Notes: a model not told the origin generated them from the letters alone. DNA of 64,000 bases from JBOFDK01 sp051646925 (GCA_051646925.1 JBOFDK010000090.1:10091-74090); one strand, 5' to 3'; counted from the first letter of the stretch, positions 9,276 through 18,562 are shown. Numbers and translations are program-made.

Positions 9276-9773
9276 TTAAATCGCAATATCATCCCTAGTC
9301 CAACGACCTTTCCAATATTCAGGGCATATATCTGCTAAATTAATCATTTCTCCATTATACATGAAATTTTGATAACTATAGTTAGTATACTTATAATTAT
9401 TAACTTGCTTTAAGTTTGATAAATCAAAACAATACTCTCCATTTGAATTATCTAAATAGAAAACTTCTTTATATCCACTCTCAGTTATTATACGTATCCT
9501 TAGTTCTTTAAAAATTTCATCTGTTAATTCTTTTATTATTTTATTAACTTGTTTATTTTTAATTATTCTTTTAATCTTTCTAGCTTCTATTTCTTTTTTT
9601 AATCTATTTTTTAATTGATGAATACGTTCACGAATTAACTCAACATTCCATAATGGATAATATGAATTTTTAATGACGTAGTAACTGTTTTCTCCACATA
9701 CTTCCTCACACTCTACTGTTGCCAATGATTGAATCGTCTCGTGTGTAAAACAATAATTTTTAGCGTCCATCAT
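9276..9773 (-). CDS. Hypothetical 165-residue protein
   Basis: Not recognised. It has no signal peptide or membrane helix. It is a lysine/asparagine-rich soluble protein with a basic helical segment at residues ~46-80 (many Arg/Lys) and a Tyr-rich C-terminal part (YKYTNYSYQNFMY). There are two adjacent ATG codons, 9773 and 9770; GGGAGGT sits 5 nt before the first and 8 before the second, so the second is at least as likely. It is monocistronic, converges on the rqcH terminator, and is AT-rich. It could be an accessory gene linked to the nearby repeat-rich region. Confidence 0.6.
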   Translation of the reverse strand: MMDAKNYCFTHETIQSLATVECEEVCGENSYYVIKNSYYPLWNVELIRERIHQLKNRLKKEIEARKIKRIIKNKQVNKIIKELTDEIFKELRIRIITESGYKEVFYLDNSNGEYCFDLSNLKQVNNYKYTNYSYQNFMYNGEMINLADICPEYWKGRWTRDDIAI

Positions 9774-9909
9774 AGTTACCTCCCTCTTTCCATTGTTATT
9801 CTATGCATGAGTGCTTTTCTAACATACCGAAAATTACGAAAGATCCTTGTAAATATTTATCGTTTTTTAAAAAGTTTGTCTACTATATGAAAATATTTTT
9901 GAAAACAAC

Positions 9910-9969
9910 AAAAAGTCCTAATATTTATAGATTTTTCAACCTATAAATATTAGGACTTTTTGGATTTGT
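9910..9969. repeat. 60-bp hairpin repeat, copy 1
   Basis: A perfect 21-bp stem (arms 9910-9930 and 9941-9961) with a 10-nt loop, followed by GGATTTGT. The whole 60 bp recurs without a difference at 12101-12160 in the same orientation. Each arm ends in a run of A or T, so it would work as an intrinsic terminator in either direction. The rest of the 408-bp gap 9774-10181 shows no gene I can support. Confidence 0.85.
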
Positions 9970-10181
9970 CTACAATATCTTATTTGAATATATGATTACA
10001 ACTTATATATTCTCCTCACTACTTTATCGTCTATCATTTAGCACACTATTCTACACTAGTTGATTTATTTCAAAAATAATTTGCACCTACTAGGCTATTT
10101 ATCAAATAACTATATCCTCTAATAGTACCTCTTTCTTCAATAATAAAAATATTTTCATACTAATATAAATTCCCCATTTTT

Positions 10182-10997
10182 TTATTGAATAGAAGTTCCA
10201 TTTTTATATACTTCTTTTAAAAATATATTTAATTTGTTATTTAAACTACTCAGAGATTTATTTATATTACCAATGTTTTCATTAAAAGCTTCATAACTAA
10301 AATGTTTTAAATAATAAAATGCTTTATAAAAATAATCTAATAATTTCGAGTATTCTTCATAAATAACCCTACCTGAATGAGATTTCAAATATTGTGCCAC
10401 AGCATCTATCTTTAATTGATCTTCTATAGTGTAATCCTCACACATATCTAACATAGCATAATCATATACCTGAACAAGTTCTTTTAATCTAGCCCAATAA
10501 TAGTCCGCTTCTACAATTTCTCCCATTTCCAAAACTAACCTTATATCATTTGTAAGTAATGTAGATCCGTAAGTAGGCTTAGGCATATTAAAATTTTGTA
10601 TCTTTGTAAGAGTTATTCCATTCGATAAATCAATGTTATACCCAAACATATACGAAATTACCCTAATCGGAACATATATTGTCCCATTAAGCTCTACCGG
10701 TACTACATCAGATACAAAATACCCATTATTATTAAAAACAATTTGACTATCTCTACCAATAGATACCATGTTTTCTCCCTGTTGTAAAACAACATTTTGA
10801 CCAGTCACTTTGGTAATATCTATTCCTAACTCATTGCAAATTGCTCTTAATGGATATAATTTTCTCCCATTTTTTTCTTGCACATCCAATATTATTTGTT
10901 TATTTTCTAATTTAATTGTATCTGTTTTAGCATATCCTGTAACTACCATACTCATTATACTTACTATAATAAGTCCTATTTTTAAAAAGTTATTCAT
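10182..10997 (-). CDS. Secreted protein with copper-amine-oxidase N-terminal-like domain
   Basis: A 271-residue protein with a signal peptide (residues ~1-23, cleavage near GYAKT). A copper amine oxidase N-terminal-like fold follows: RKLYPLRAICNELGID, then VELNGTIYVPIRVISYMFGY. In clostridia this domain is a widespread surface-protein module without oxidase activity. The C-terminal ~120 residues are helical and unrecognised. The next gene upstream has the same domain, so the pair may share a cell-surface role. The start at 10997 is followed directly by the leader; the upstream site GGGGAAG is acceptable. Confidence 0.7.
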   Translation of the reverse strand: MNNFLKIGLIIVSIMSMVVTGYAKTDTIKLENKQIILDVQEKNGRKLYPLRAICNELGIDITKVTGQNVVLQQGENMVSIGRDSQIVFNNNGYFVSDVVPVELNGTIYVPIRVISYMFGYNIDLSNGITLTKIQNFNMPKPTYGSTLLTNDIRLVLEMGEIVEADYYWARLKELVQVYDYAMLDMCEDYTIEDQLKIDAVAQYLKSHSGRVIYEEYSKLLDYFYKAFYYLKHFSYEAFNENIGNINKSLSSLNNKLNIFLKEVYKNGTSIQ

Positions 10998-11083
10998 TTT
11001 ACTTCCCCTATTTTTAAATTTTTCAAAATATCATTTCACTAGCAATAGCACCGAATATACTCCCCTACCTCTTGTTTGTATAT

Positions 11084-11692
11084 CTAATATATAGAAATTA
11101 CTCTAGTTGCTGCATCATATCCCACTACCTTACCAATAGCTTCTGCAACAAATCTTGCTGGTATCATAGTTTTACCACCCACTACTTTAGGACTTCTTTC
11201 TAAAGCATATGGCTGTCCATTTACTTTAGCACTTTTTGTTCCTATAGTTAAACTAAAATTTATATTTTCTTTTGAACAATTAGCTGTTGATGTAACACTA
11301 TCCCAGTTAATTGTAATCCCTAATGCATCACATAAAGGTCTCATTTCTAATAATGTCATTTCATTATCAATAATTCCATTAATATCCATATTCATGCCAC
11401 CTATGTTAACCTTAGCTGTTGTAGTTTTATAAATAGGTTTATCTACTTTTACACTTGAAGATGAATTACTTATGTTAGAATTTCCTGCGGCTCTATAAGG
11501 ACATCCGTTTTTATGTAAATGTGCCGGGTTACCATTACAATGGTAGTGATAAGATCCTAACCCACTTTTGTTTGTATTATCCTTATGTCCCCCGCTACTA
11601 TCTGTTCTTCCAGAATGTGCAAATGATGTAACTGGCAACATACTCACTGCCACTAAAATAATTCCCGCTTTTTTAATAAAATTGTTTTTCAT
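11084..11692 (-). CDS. Secreted YHYH-motif protein with copper-amine-oxidase-like domain
   Basis: A 202-residue protein. A signal peptide (residues 1-~25, ending SFAHSGRT) is followed by a short His/Cys-rich segment with GSYHYHCNGNPAHLH and GCPYR, the recurring 'YHYH' module of Firmicutes secreted proteins, possibly metal-binding. A Ser-rich linker follows, then a copper-amine-oxidase N-terminal-like domain (EMRPLCDALGITINW to MIPARFVAEAIG). It is probably exported and cell-wall associated. It lies 86 nt upstream of a second protein with the same domain. The exact role is unknown. Confidence 0.7.
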   Translation of the reverse strand: MKNNFIKKAGIILVAVSMLPVTSFAHSGRTDSSGGHKDNTNKSGLGSYHYHCNGNPAHLHKNGCPYRAAGNSNISNSSSSVKVDKPIYKTTTAKVNIGGMNMDINGIIDNEMTLLEMRPLCDALGITINWDSVTSTANCSKENINFSLTIGTKSAKVNGQPYALERSPKVVGGKTMIPARFVAEAIGKVVGYDAATRVISIY

Positions 11693-11953
11693 TTAATTTC
11701 TCCGTACATAATTCTTAGTATATATATCTCTTTAAAGTAAGTATATACTTTAACACATTATGGTAACTTTTTCATCATATTTCATTTGATTTTTAAATTC
11801 GAATCCAATTTTTAGACATATTTCATACAATCTCCCCTTAATAATTCTTATATATTAGTCCGAATTGTAGTATTTTCTGTCGATACTATAATTCATCCCC
11901 CTCTTTTCTTCAAGCTAAGAATAAACTATTTTACAATCCACTCTATATAGTAT

Positions 11954-12076
11954 TTATTCACATATTATTTTATCTTCAATTTTGAAATACTCTTCAAAAC
12001 ACTTTAATATTTTATCATAGTCAAAAATATTTTTTAAAGTACCTAATGTTACTAATTTAAAAATGAAAAAACTCAC
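11954..12076 (-). other. Possible 40-codon ORF or gene relic
   Basis: A GTG at 12076 opens a 40-codon frame with protein-like composition: LGTLKNIFDYDKILKCFEEY, ending EDKIICE. The ribosome site is weak, so this may be the remaining C-terminal end of a lost gene rather than a live small protein. It occupies part of the otherwise non-coding 11693-12495 stretch. Confidence 0.25.
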
Positions 12077-12100
12077 CTCTAGTACGATATATAACTAATA

Positions 12101-12160
12101 AAAAAGTCCTAATATTTATAGATTTTTCAACCTATAAATATTAGGACTTTTTGGATTTGT
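12101..12160. repeat. 60-bp hairpin repeat, copy 2; terminator-like, after the spo0A relic
   Basis: Identical to 9910-9969: 21-bp perfect stem, 10-nt loop. On the minus strand it lies about 18 nt after the stop codon of the spo0A relic and ends in a T-run, so it looks like the original spo0A terminator that stayed with the displaced 3' end. Confidence 0.85.
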
Positions 12161-12170
12161 TGTAAAACTC

Positions 12171-12300
12171 TTAGCTTACTTGCATCTCTAGACGAAGTCT
12201 ATCCGCAATAAGTGCAATAAACTCTGAATTTGTAGGCTTTTTCCTTTGCCGTTATTTACGGTATAGCCAAAGAGTTTATCGATTGTATCCATCTTACCAC
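12171..12300 (-). pseudogene. Detached 3' end of spo0A (last ~43 codons)
   Basis: These 130 bp match 21795-21922, the 3' end of the intact spo0A. They show eight single-base differences plus a 2-nt insertion; similarity stops sharply at about 12300. By my reading every substitution is synonymous in the Spo0A frame (for example Glu, Ala, Thr and Gly third positions), so the two copies diverged while both were functional. The 2-nt insertion then broke the frame. The fragment keeps the spo0A stop codon and a terminator-like hairpin. It marks one border of a 9.5-kb island whose other border is the intact gene. Confidence 0.9.
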
Positions 12301-12352
12301 AAGAGTTTGAGCTTTGTTATATAATTTTCTGACACTTAATTTAGTGGTCTTT

Positions 12353-12391
12353 ACCATAAATATTAGTTGGTCTGTGACCGAATATTTATGG
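12353..12391. repeat. Imperfect palindrome downstream of the exonuclease gene
   Basis: The outer arms CCATAAATATT and AATATTTATGG enclose an inner GGTC-TGT-GACC hairpin. It lies about 105 nt after the stop of the minus-strand exonuclease gene and just inside the island border. There is no T-run, so a terminator role is weak; a recombination or structural role is possible. Confidence 0.5.
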
Positions 12392-12495
12392 GGTTAGTTT
12401 ATTGTAGCAATTTATTGTAATATTTACAAGTATTTTGGTCCTAAGAGATCTAATGTGATAGACTTTATTTTAAACTCAAGACTATTTACTTATAT

Positions 12496-13125
12496 TTAAT
12501 ACTCAAAAATGTTGGCAATTCCCTGCGTTCTGAGATATGCACTTAATGGGAGAAATGCATAACATTTTTCTGTCATAATAAGTCTATCTCTTTTTATTAG
12601 TTCCACTTTCATTTCTTCCCATAAATCATTGAGATATATCACATCATTTATAGCATAATTAATTTGCTCATTCCCTAGGATTTCCTCTTCCCAATTAGAG
12701 ATTTGCATCATTTTATCAATATCAACTTCAAGAAAGTTTTTCAAAATATCTTTTAGGGAGGTTGATTGACCTTTGTCTAGCAAAATCTTAGCTCCAACCT
12801 TTGTACATACTATATTTTCTACATTTTTTATCCCCAAATTAATCATTAAAAATTGCAAATCAAAAGTAGCATGATGAAAGATTTTTTTCACAGTTGAATC
12901 TAATAACAACCTTTTTAAATTGGTATACTCCGTTGACAACGTGTATTTTAACAAATATACTTTCTCATTACTATATAGTTGAATTAGGCACAATTTATCT
13001 ATATTTGCATCTAGTCCTTTAGTCTCAGTATCAATACACACTACCCCATTATCAATTATTTCTTTAACTTCTTTTTCAGTAAGGTCATTAGTAGACGGTC
13101 CAATAATATGAACTTTTGGTTGCAT
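12496..13125 (-). CDS. Stand-alone DEDDy 3'-5' exonuclease (RNase D-like)
   Basis: A 209-residue protein made only of the DEDD exonuclease fold. The three motifs are visible: VVCIDTETKGLD (DxE, about residues 28-39), HHATFDLQFL (Asp, ~84-93) and QINYAINDVIYL (YxxxD, ~153-164). RNase D of bacteria normally carries an extra HRDC domain; none is present. A GTG at 13134 overlaps the preceding stop, but the AAGGAG site spaces best to the ATG at 13125, which I chose. That site lies inside the end of the membrane-protein gene, so translation of the two is probably coupled. The operon partner and island location suggest a defence or stress role; this is inference. Confidence 0.8.
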   Translation of the reverse strand: MQPKVHIIGPSTNDLTEKEVKEIIDNGVVCIDTETKGLDANIDKLCLIQLYSNEKVYLLKYTLSTEYTNLKRLLLDSTVKKIFHHATFDLQFLMINLGIKNVENIVCTKVGAKILLDKGQSTSLKDILKNFLEVDIDKMMQISNWEEEILGNEQINYAINDVIYLNDLWEEMKVELIKRDRLIMTEKCYAFLPLSAYLRTQGIANIFEY

Positions 13126-13130
13126 TTTTC

Positions 13131-13910
13131 TCACTCCTTAAGATTTATCTTTTCACTAGTCTCCAGTAGACGTTCAATCTGCTTTGTAGCCCAGTCAAAT
13201 ATAGCCTCATTTCCTTTATCACTTTTTGTATACAGAAATGCTGGTGGTAATAAATCTCTTCCAGCTGCAATACTACTATTAACAATAATTATAGAATTAT
13301 TAGCTTTGTAAAACGAAGCAGTAGGATTCCCCTTGTGATAATATACTTCTACATTTCCTTTATTTCCTTTTTCATTTATCTCTTTCCACAGTTTTATTAC
13401 ACTGTTCATGTTTGTTCTAAGCTCTTCTTCTGATACATTATAAAAATCACTCAAAGGTTTAATAAATTCTGACTCTGGTGAAACTAAAAATACTCTTATC
13501 GTACATTTTTCTTTTTTTAGCTTTTCAGTAAACATTTTTAGATGCTTAGAGGTCCAACTTTTTCCATAGACATGCACAATGTCTATTTGAGTACATTTTT
13601 TTTCGAAAAACTTTTCATAATCAACTTTATTTATGTCTAAAAATATTTTAGCTAATCCTGCCTTGTTTATATCTTCTTTTAATCCCGTTTTATTATAAAT
13701 AGTATCAATTAATTGATTTCTTAATACATATTCATTTATTATTGAGACTATTCCTGAAACCAATAACACGCTCGCAATGTTATTTAAAATATTGTTCCAT
13801 GTTGAATCTGAAATAGTTCCTGCTAAAATAAATAGTATTATCGAGATACCACCAAGTATCAAACAAATAATAACACTTAAAAGTTTAATTTCTTTTAATT
13901 TTTTTCCCAC
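13131..13910 (-). CDS. Membrane protein with PLD-like cytoplasmic domain, exonuclease partner
   Basis: A 259-residue protein. Two transmembrane helices (about residues 10-33 and 40-60) are followed by a ~190-residue soluble domain. This domain (IDIVHVYGKSWTSKHL, IRVFLVSPESEF, VEVYYHKGNPTASF, SIIIVNSS) has the beta-strand pattern of the phospholipase D superfamily, but no complete HxK(x)4D motif, so it may bind rather than cleave, or be a different fold. GTG start at 13910 with AGGGGGA 6 nt upstream. It is the first gene of a two-gene unit with the DEDD exonuclease (5-nt gap). Function unknown; a membrane-anchored sensor or effector is a hypothesis. Confidence 0.6.
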   Translation of the reverse strand: MGKKLKEIKLLSVIICLILGGISIILFILAGTISDSTWNNILNNIASVLLVSGIVSIINEYVLRNQLIDTIYNKTGLKEDINKAGLAKIFLDINKVDYEKFFEKKCTQIDIVHVYGKSWTSKHLKMFTEKLKKEKCTIRVFLVSPESEFIKPLSDFYNVSEEELRTNMNSVIKLWKEINEKGNKGNVEVYYHKGNPTASFYKANNSIIIVNSSIAAGRDLLPPAFLYTKSDKGNEAIFDWATKQIERLLETSEKINLKE

Positions 13911-13962
13911 TAATATCCCCCTCTTTTCTACAACACAATCATAAATTTAATATAAAATAAAT

Positions 13963-14023
13963 AGCCCAACACTCCCCCTATAAGCTTTCATTCTACTCTG
14001 TTCTAAGTAGTCAATGTTAGGCT
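13963..14023 (-). terminator. Terminator of the hsd operon
   Basis: Arms AGCCCAACA (13963-13971) and TGTTAGGCT (14015-14023) can pair with one G:U, with a smaller inner hairpin between. T-rich tracts follow on the minus strand. It lies 10 nt after the hsdR stop and would separate the restriction operon from the membrane/exonuclease pair. Confidence 0.5.
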
Positions 14024-14032
14024 TTTTGTTCA

Positions 14033-17000
14033 TTATGCTATTGTTTCTGAATTTGTCTTAATCTGCTGAATCACACCCATAATCTCTCTGGCATCATTCA
14101 TATTATCTTTGAATAAAGCTGTAATGCTTCCAAGACTTCTAAACGGTTCTTCCATAAGCACACGATTATCCTCAATCATGCCATTTGCTACAATGTAGTC
14201 TACAAGTAACTTCACGTATCGGATCTGTACCACGTTTAGTTTTTCTTCACTTAGGAATTTACTAAAAGCTTCATTAGCTGCCCCTCTATCAAGACCTACA
14301 ATCTTTCTGACTAGCTTTGTAACTGGTGTATCCCCATACTCTTTTTCATACTCTGCTTTACTCCCTAGATCTTCCCACATAATACGCTCTAACGTCTTAA
14401 GGTCTTCTTGGTTGAGTTGCTTGTTGTTACGAAGCTTATAGATAGCCAGTTCATCTTGATGTGCTTTTAGATAGTACTCTACCTTTTTCTTGTATTCCTT
14501 GAGATCATTTGAATTATACATTGCACCATTCTCATTCACTTCAAGAATCTCATCTTTAAAGTTGGTGTAGTAAATCTTCTGAACCCCTTTATCAATGAAC
14601 TTAATAAGCTCACGTAAGGCTTCTCTGACCTCTTCAAGCTCTAGTATATCTGCACTTTCCCAGAACTCTTCTGTCTGCACCTTTTCGATAATATACTTCT
14701 GCTCAATAACCTGTGGAATCGTACCAAGCTTAGAAAGCTCTTCTGCTGTTTGAATAATGCTTCTAATAGGCTTTGTAGCATTCTTATTTTGAAGATAAGC
14801 GAGGTCAACCGTATAGATCAAATGGTCAAAACGTTTTGCTAGTTCATCTCCTGCAATCGGTGTAATGAGTGGTGCAATATGTTCTTTAATCTCTGTCACA
14901 CTGCCAGTCCCTAGACTTTGCCAAGCCAAGCGATTCTTATAAGTTTCTACATAACGACTATGCATCTTGACTCTAAAGCTCTCATCATTAAGACTTGTTA
15001 TATCTCCAACAAGCTCATCTAGTAAAGTTTCTCTATAAGCTATGTAATCCTCTTCTTGATACTTCATATCTTGAAGCTCTCTTACAATCTCTACCTTAGT
15101 GTTGTAGATTTTCTCCGTAAGGCTTTCACTTATACCTGTTTCCTTACCTTTTGGATTCGCTCTAAAGAACTCAAAGTTATTGCAGAAGTCAAAGATCAAG
15201 AAGCTTTCTTTATCCATGCCTGCTCCAAGTAGGTCTTTACAAAGTCTTGTGCCACGACCAATCATCTGCCAGAACTTAGAGTGTGAGCGTACTTTCTTGA
15301 AAAATACAAGATTAAGGACTTCTGGTATATCAATCCCTGTATCAAGCATATCTACCGATACAGCAATCTGTGGCATCTTATCCTTGGTACTAAAGTCATC
15401 TATCAGCGTATCGACATAGTTAATACTGTAGTCTATCTGCTTAATAAAATGTGAGCCATACTCTGGATAAATCTTATTAAAACGCTCTACGATAGCTTGT
15501 GCATGACGGCTACTCTTAGCAAAGACAATGGTCTTCCCAAGTTTATCTCCACCCTCTACACGTAAGCCTTTTTCCATCAGTTCACGAAGTACCCTATCTA
15601 TCGTATTGGCATTAAAAAGCCATTCATTAATGGCACTACTTGATACGGTATCATCTACAGTCTCATCATCTTCAAAAGTCTTTTCAAACTCATCTTTTTC
15701 TTCTTCACTCAGGTCATCATAGTGAATGCCCTCTTCCATGATCTTAGACTTTACTTCTATGGTATGATAATCAACTAAATACTCGTCTTCTACTGCTTTT
15801 TCAAGTTCATAAGCAAAGGTTGGTACTTGGTTTGGTAGTTCAAATATATCATAAGTATTTTTGTCGACTTCATCCTTTGGTGTGGCTGTAAGCCCAAGGA
15901 GCATAGCATCAAAGTATTCAAATATATCTCTGTACTTCTTGTAAATACTTCTATGACTCTCGTCAATGATGATGAGGTCAAAGTGAGCAGGCGTGAAAAG
16001 CTTCTTTCCATCTTTTCGCTTAGTATCATCTATAGCATTCATCATAGTTGGGTAGGTAGCGAAGATCATACGTGCCTGCTCTGGATTATCCTTACTATCT
16101 AGCAGATTACACAATGTAAGACTAGGGAGCAGATTGCTAAAGTTATTCTTTGCCTGCTTCACAAGTGCCTTACGGTCTGCTAAGAAGAGAATATTCTTCA
16201 CATGATTGTGTCTCATGAGTACATCTATAATAGAAATAGCTGTTCTTGTCTTACCACTTCCTGTAGCCATTACAAGTAGCATTTTTCTATGTTTGGTATC
16301 CACTGCATCACATACAGCCATAATAGATTCCTTTTGATAATAACGGTTAGAGATATTATTATTAATCTCTACATTTAAAAAAGGTACTTTAGTATTTCTG
16401 CGATCCACTGTAAGCTGTAACTCATCTTTAGTGAAAATACCTGCTATACGTCTTTGTGGATAGCCCTCTGCATCATTGGTATAGTTAATCTCAAAACCAT
16501 TAGTTGTAAAGATAAGAGGTCTTTGTCCATATTGATTGTGCAAGCAATCTGCATAAAGCTTCGCCTGCTGTGAGCCTACTATTGGATCTTTGCTAGACTT
16601 CTTAGCTTCTACTACAGCCAGTGGTTTGCCATTGTTACCATAGAGCACATAGTCTACATACCCTATACCTGTAGCATTAGGCATGCCCTCTACTCCTACC
16701 TCTACCAAACAGTCTTTGCCAATCTCCCAACCTGCTAGCTTCAACTCTATATCAATATACTTCTTACGTGTCTCGGCTTCGCTGATCTTGTCCACTTCAA
16801 AGTCATTGGTTGCTGTCTGAGTCTTCCTCTGCTCTGTCATAGCCTGACGCAAAGTTTCATTTTCTTTACGTATCTCTTCAAGACGCTTATCCTTGCTACT
16901 TAATCGCTCATAGAGATCTTGTAACTCCTGTGGTCTTGTACGTTTTTCATCACCTGTTAATAAAATACTTTCATCAAACTCACCACAGGTATACTCGTCT

Positions 17001-17380
17001 GCATAGCAATAATCAATCCATCTTACAACCTCATGAAGATTTCTAAGTGAAAGGACTGCTTCATCTCTTGTGATATTAGCATTAGTATGGACAGCAGTAT
17101 TCCCAAGTCTAATAATATATTTAATCAAATGAAATAGCTCTGGCTCTATAATTTGTCTAAAAGTAGGCTCATGAATAAGGCTTGATATATTGTCTTGATA
17201 AGGTACTGTAAGATCATTATCAAAACTATACACCCACTTTACTACAAGCTCTACAGCACGTCTTGAAAGAATGGCACAAATATCAGGAGATACTAGCAAA
17301 CTCTTCTCTGCTTCTATACTACTTCCTGCAAAGCTTTGAAATAGTTCTTTAGACTTTAAAAAATCAAAGTTCGTACACAC
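14033..17380 (-). CDS. hsdR: Type I restriction enzyme, R subunit
   Basis: ATP-dependent translocase and nuclease of the type I restriction complex. The 1115-residue protein has an N-terminal DUF4145-like helical domain (residues 1-~130) and a nuclease domain of the PD-(D/E)XK type (YVDYVLYG and AVVEAKKS, ~245-260). A superfamily 2 motor follows with Walker A VMATGSGKTRT (~370) and IIDESHR (DEAH-like, ~475), and a C-terminal helical HsdM-binding part. GTG start at 17380 with a GGGGGG-type site, 11 nt after hsdS. The region appears less AT-rich than the neighbouring core genes, which fits horizontal transfer. Confidence 0.95.
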   Translation of the reverse strand: MCTNFDFLKSKELFQSFAGSSIEAEKSLLVSPDICAILSRRAVELVVKWVYSFDNDLTVPYQDNISSLIHEPTFRQIIEPELFHLIKYIIRLGNTAVHTNANITRDEAVLSLRNLHEVVRWIDYCYADEYTCGEFDESILLTGDEKRTRPQELQDLYERLSSKDKRLEEIRKENETLRQAMTEQRKTQTATNDFEVDKISEAETRKKYIDIELKLAGWEIGKDCLVEVGVEGMPNATGIGYVDYVLYGNNGKPLAVVEAKKSSKDPIVGSQQAKLYADCLHNQYGQRPLIFTTNGFEINYTNDAEGYPQRRIAGIFTKDELQLTVDRRNTKVPFLNVEINNNISNRYYQKESIMAVCDAVDTKHRKMLLVMATGSGKTRTAISIIDVLMRHNHVKNILFLADRKALVKQAKNNFSNLLPSLTLCNLLDSKDNPEQARMIFATYPTMMNAIDDTKRKDGKKLFTPAHFDLIIIDESHRSIYKKYRDIFEYFDAMLLGLTATPKDEVDKNTYDIFELPNQVPTFAYELEKAVEDEYLVDYHTIEVKSKIMEEGIHYDDLSEEEKDEFEKTFEDDETVDDTVSSSAINEWLFNANTIDRVLRELMEKGLRVEGGDKLGKTIVFAKSSRHAQAIVERFNKIYPEYGSHFIKQIDYSINYVDTLIDDFSTKDKMPQIAVSVDMLDTGIDIPEVLNLVFFKKVRSHSKFWQMIGRGTRLCKDLLGAGMDKESFLIFDFCNNFEFFRANPKGKETGISESLTEKIYNTKVEIVRELQDMKYQEEDYIAYRETLLDELVGDITSLNDESFRVKMHSRYVETYKNRLAWQSLGTGSVTEIKEHIAPLITPIAGDELAKRFDHLIYTVDLAYLQNKNATKPIRSIIQTAEELSKLGTIPQVIEQKYIIEKVQTEEFWESADILELEEVREALRELIKFIDKGVQKIYYTNFKDEILEVNENGAMYNSNDLKEYKKKVEYYLKAHQDELAIYKLRNNKQLNQEDLKTLERIMWEDLGSKAEYEKEYGDTPVTKLVRKIVGLDRGAANEAFSKFLSEEKLNVVQIRYVKLLVDYIVANGMIEDNRVLMEEPFRSLGSITALFKDNMNDAREIMGVIQQIKTNSETIA

Positions 17381-17391
17381 TTAAATCCCCC

Positions 17392-18561
17392 CTAAAATAA
17401 TTCCCCTTTGAAAATTCGCTGCATCAATGAATTAAAGTTATTTTCTAGTTCTACAAGGCGCTGTTCCATTGCAAATTTCAATTTGTCGACTTGTTGCACG
17501 AACTGAGCAAACTGATTTTGTAGTTCAATTGGTGGGCAAGGTGTCTCTAAGTTTTTAATAATAGCAAATTCTATGTTATCAGCTGTTACTGCTCTTACAT
17601 TCCCTAGCAACTCATTTTCACGCAACTTAAAAGTATACATAAGAAAACTACTATTCGTACTCTGATTTGGAATAAACGCTTTCATATCTTGATTTACAGC
17701 AACTTCTGTACCATTAATTGCAACCGGTAATGTTCTCTTAAGTATTCCACTTCTAATAACCATTAGTACTGACCCTTGTGGGATAAGCTTAGCAGAGCTA
17801 TTTTTAATAGCTTCTTCTGTAATATGGTCAATACTATCACTTATCACTAACTGCTTCATATCCTTTGGCGTTACCCAAGGAATCTCCCCTGTATAATATT
17901 CAGGCTTCGACTTAGATGGTGTCCCACCTCCAAAAATGCTTTGACACATATCATTTATAGTTTTAGTTTCCCAGCCTTTTTCATTACGTGCTAAATCACC
18001 AAACAGCTCGATAAATTGGGATTTAATGAGTTCATTACAGATTTCAATTTGTTCTTTTCGTTTCTTTATAAGTTGTTGAGCTTTATCAAGGACATTAGCT
18101 ATTTTAATTTGTCTAATCTTATTCGGTAAAAACACCTCTATATCCTTCACATACCCTTGACTAATATGTTTCTGTGCTCCACCATAACTATCAAATAAAA
18201 TTTTTTCTCTTTGACTTATTAAATAATAAAAGAGATATTCAGTACAAAAATGATCATTGGGTAATATCCCTGTTACCGATTGATTTGCAGATGCTTCTAT
18301 ATCTAGTATACCAACTTTACCCGTCGTAGCACCTGTTAATGCTATAGCAACTGTTCCTTTTGGCATTAATTTAGCTGCGCTATTGGTCAATCCTAGTTCA
18401 GTAATAAAAGATGTAGCCTTAGTTATCCTAGCATCTTTGCATTCTCCTGAAGGAAGCCAAGGAATATTACCATTTTCCCAATACTCTTTTACTTTTGTAC
18501 TAGGAGTTCCTCCTGTCACTACTTCTGCAAATTCTTTTACTTTCTTGTAACTTTTCTGCAT
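17392..18561 (-). CDS. hsdS: Type I restriction-modification specificity subunit
   Basis: Determines the DNA target sequence. The 389-residue protein has the usual two target-recognition domains, each opening with the same motif (VTGGTPSTKVKEYW near residue 15 and FGGGTPSKSKPEYY near residue 210). These are separated by conserved helical spacers (IKIANVLDKAQQLIKKRKEQI in the middle and the matching helix at the C-terminus). The duplicated architecture implies a bipartite target. The start overlaps the end of hsdM closely (1-nt gap), so translation is probably coupled. The target cannot be read from sequence. Confidence 0.93.
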   Translation of the reverse strand: MQKSYKKVKEFAEVVTGGTPSTKVKEYWENGNIPWLPSGECKDARITKATSFITELGLTNSAAKLMPKGTVAIALTGATTGKVGILDIEASANQSVTGILPNDHFCTEYLFYYLISQREKILFDSYGGAQKHISQGYVKDIEVFLPNKIRQIKIANVLDKAQQLIKKRKEQIEICNELIKSQFIELFGDLARNEKGWETKTINDMCQSIFGGGTPSKSKPEYYTGEIPWVTPKDMKQLVISDSIDHITEEAIKNSSAKLIPQGSVLMVIRSGILKRTLPVAINGTEVAVNQDMKAFIPNQSTNSSFLMYTFKLRENELLGNVRAVTADNIEFAIIKNLETPCPPIELQNQFAQFVQQVDKLKFAMEQRLVELENNFNSLMQRIFKGELF

Positions 18562-18562
18562 A

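Noticed and set aside
9910..12160. Composite transposon made of the two hairpin repeats
   Set aside because: There is no transposase, and no target duplication could be recognised; only the repeat identity is certain.
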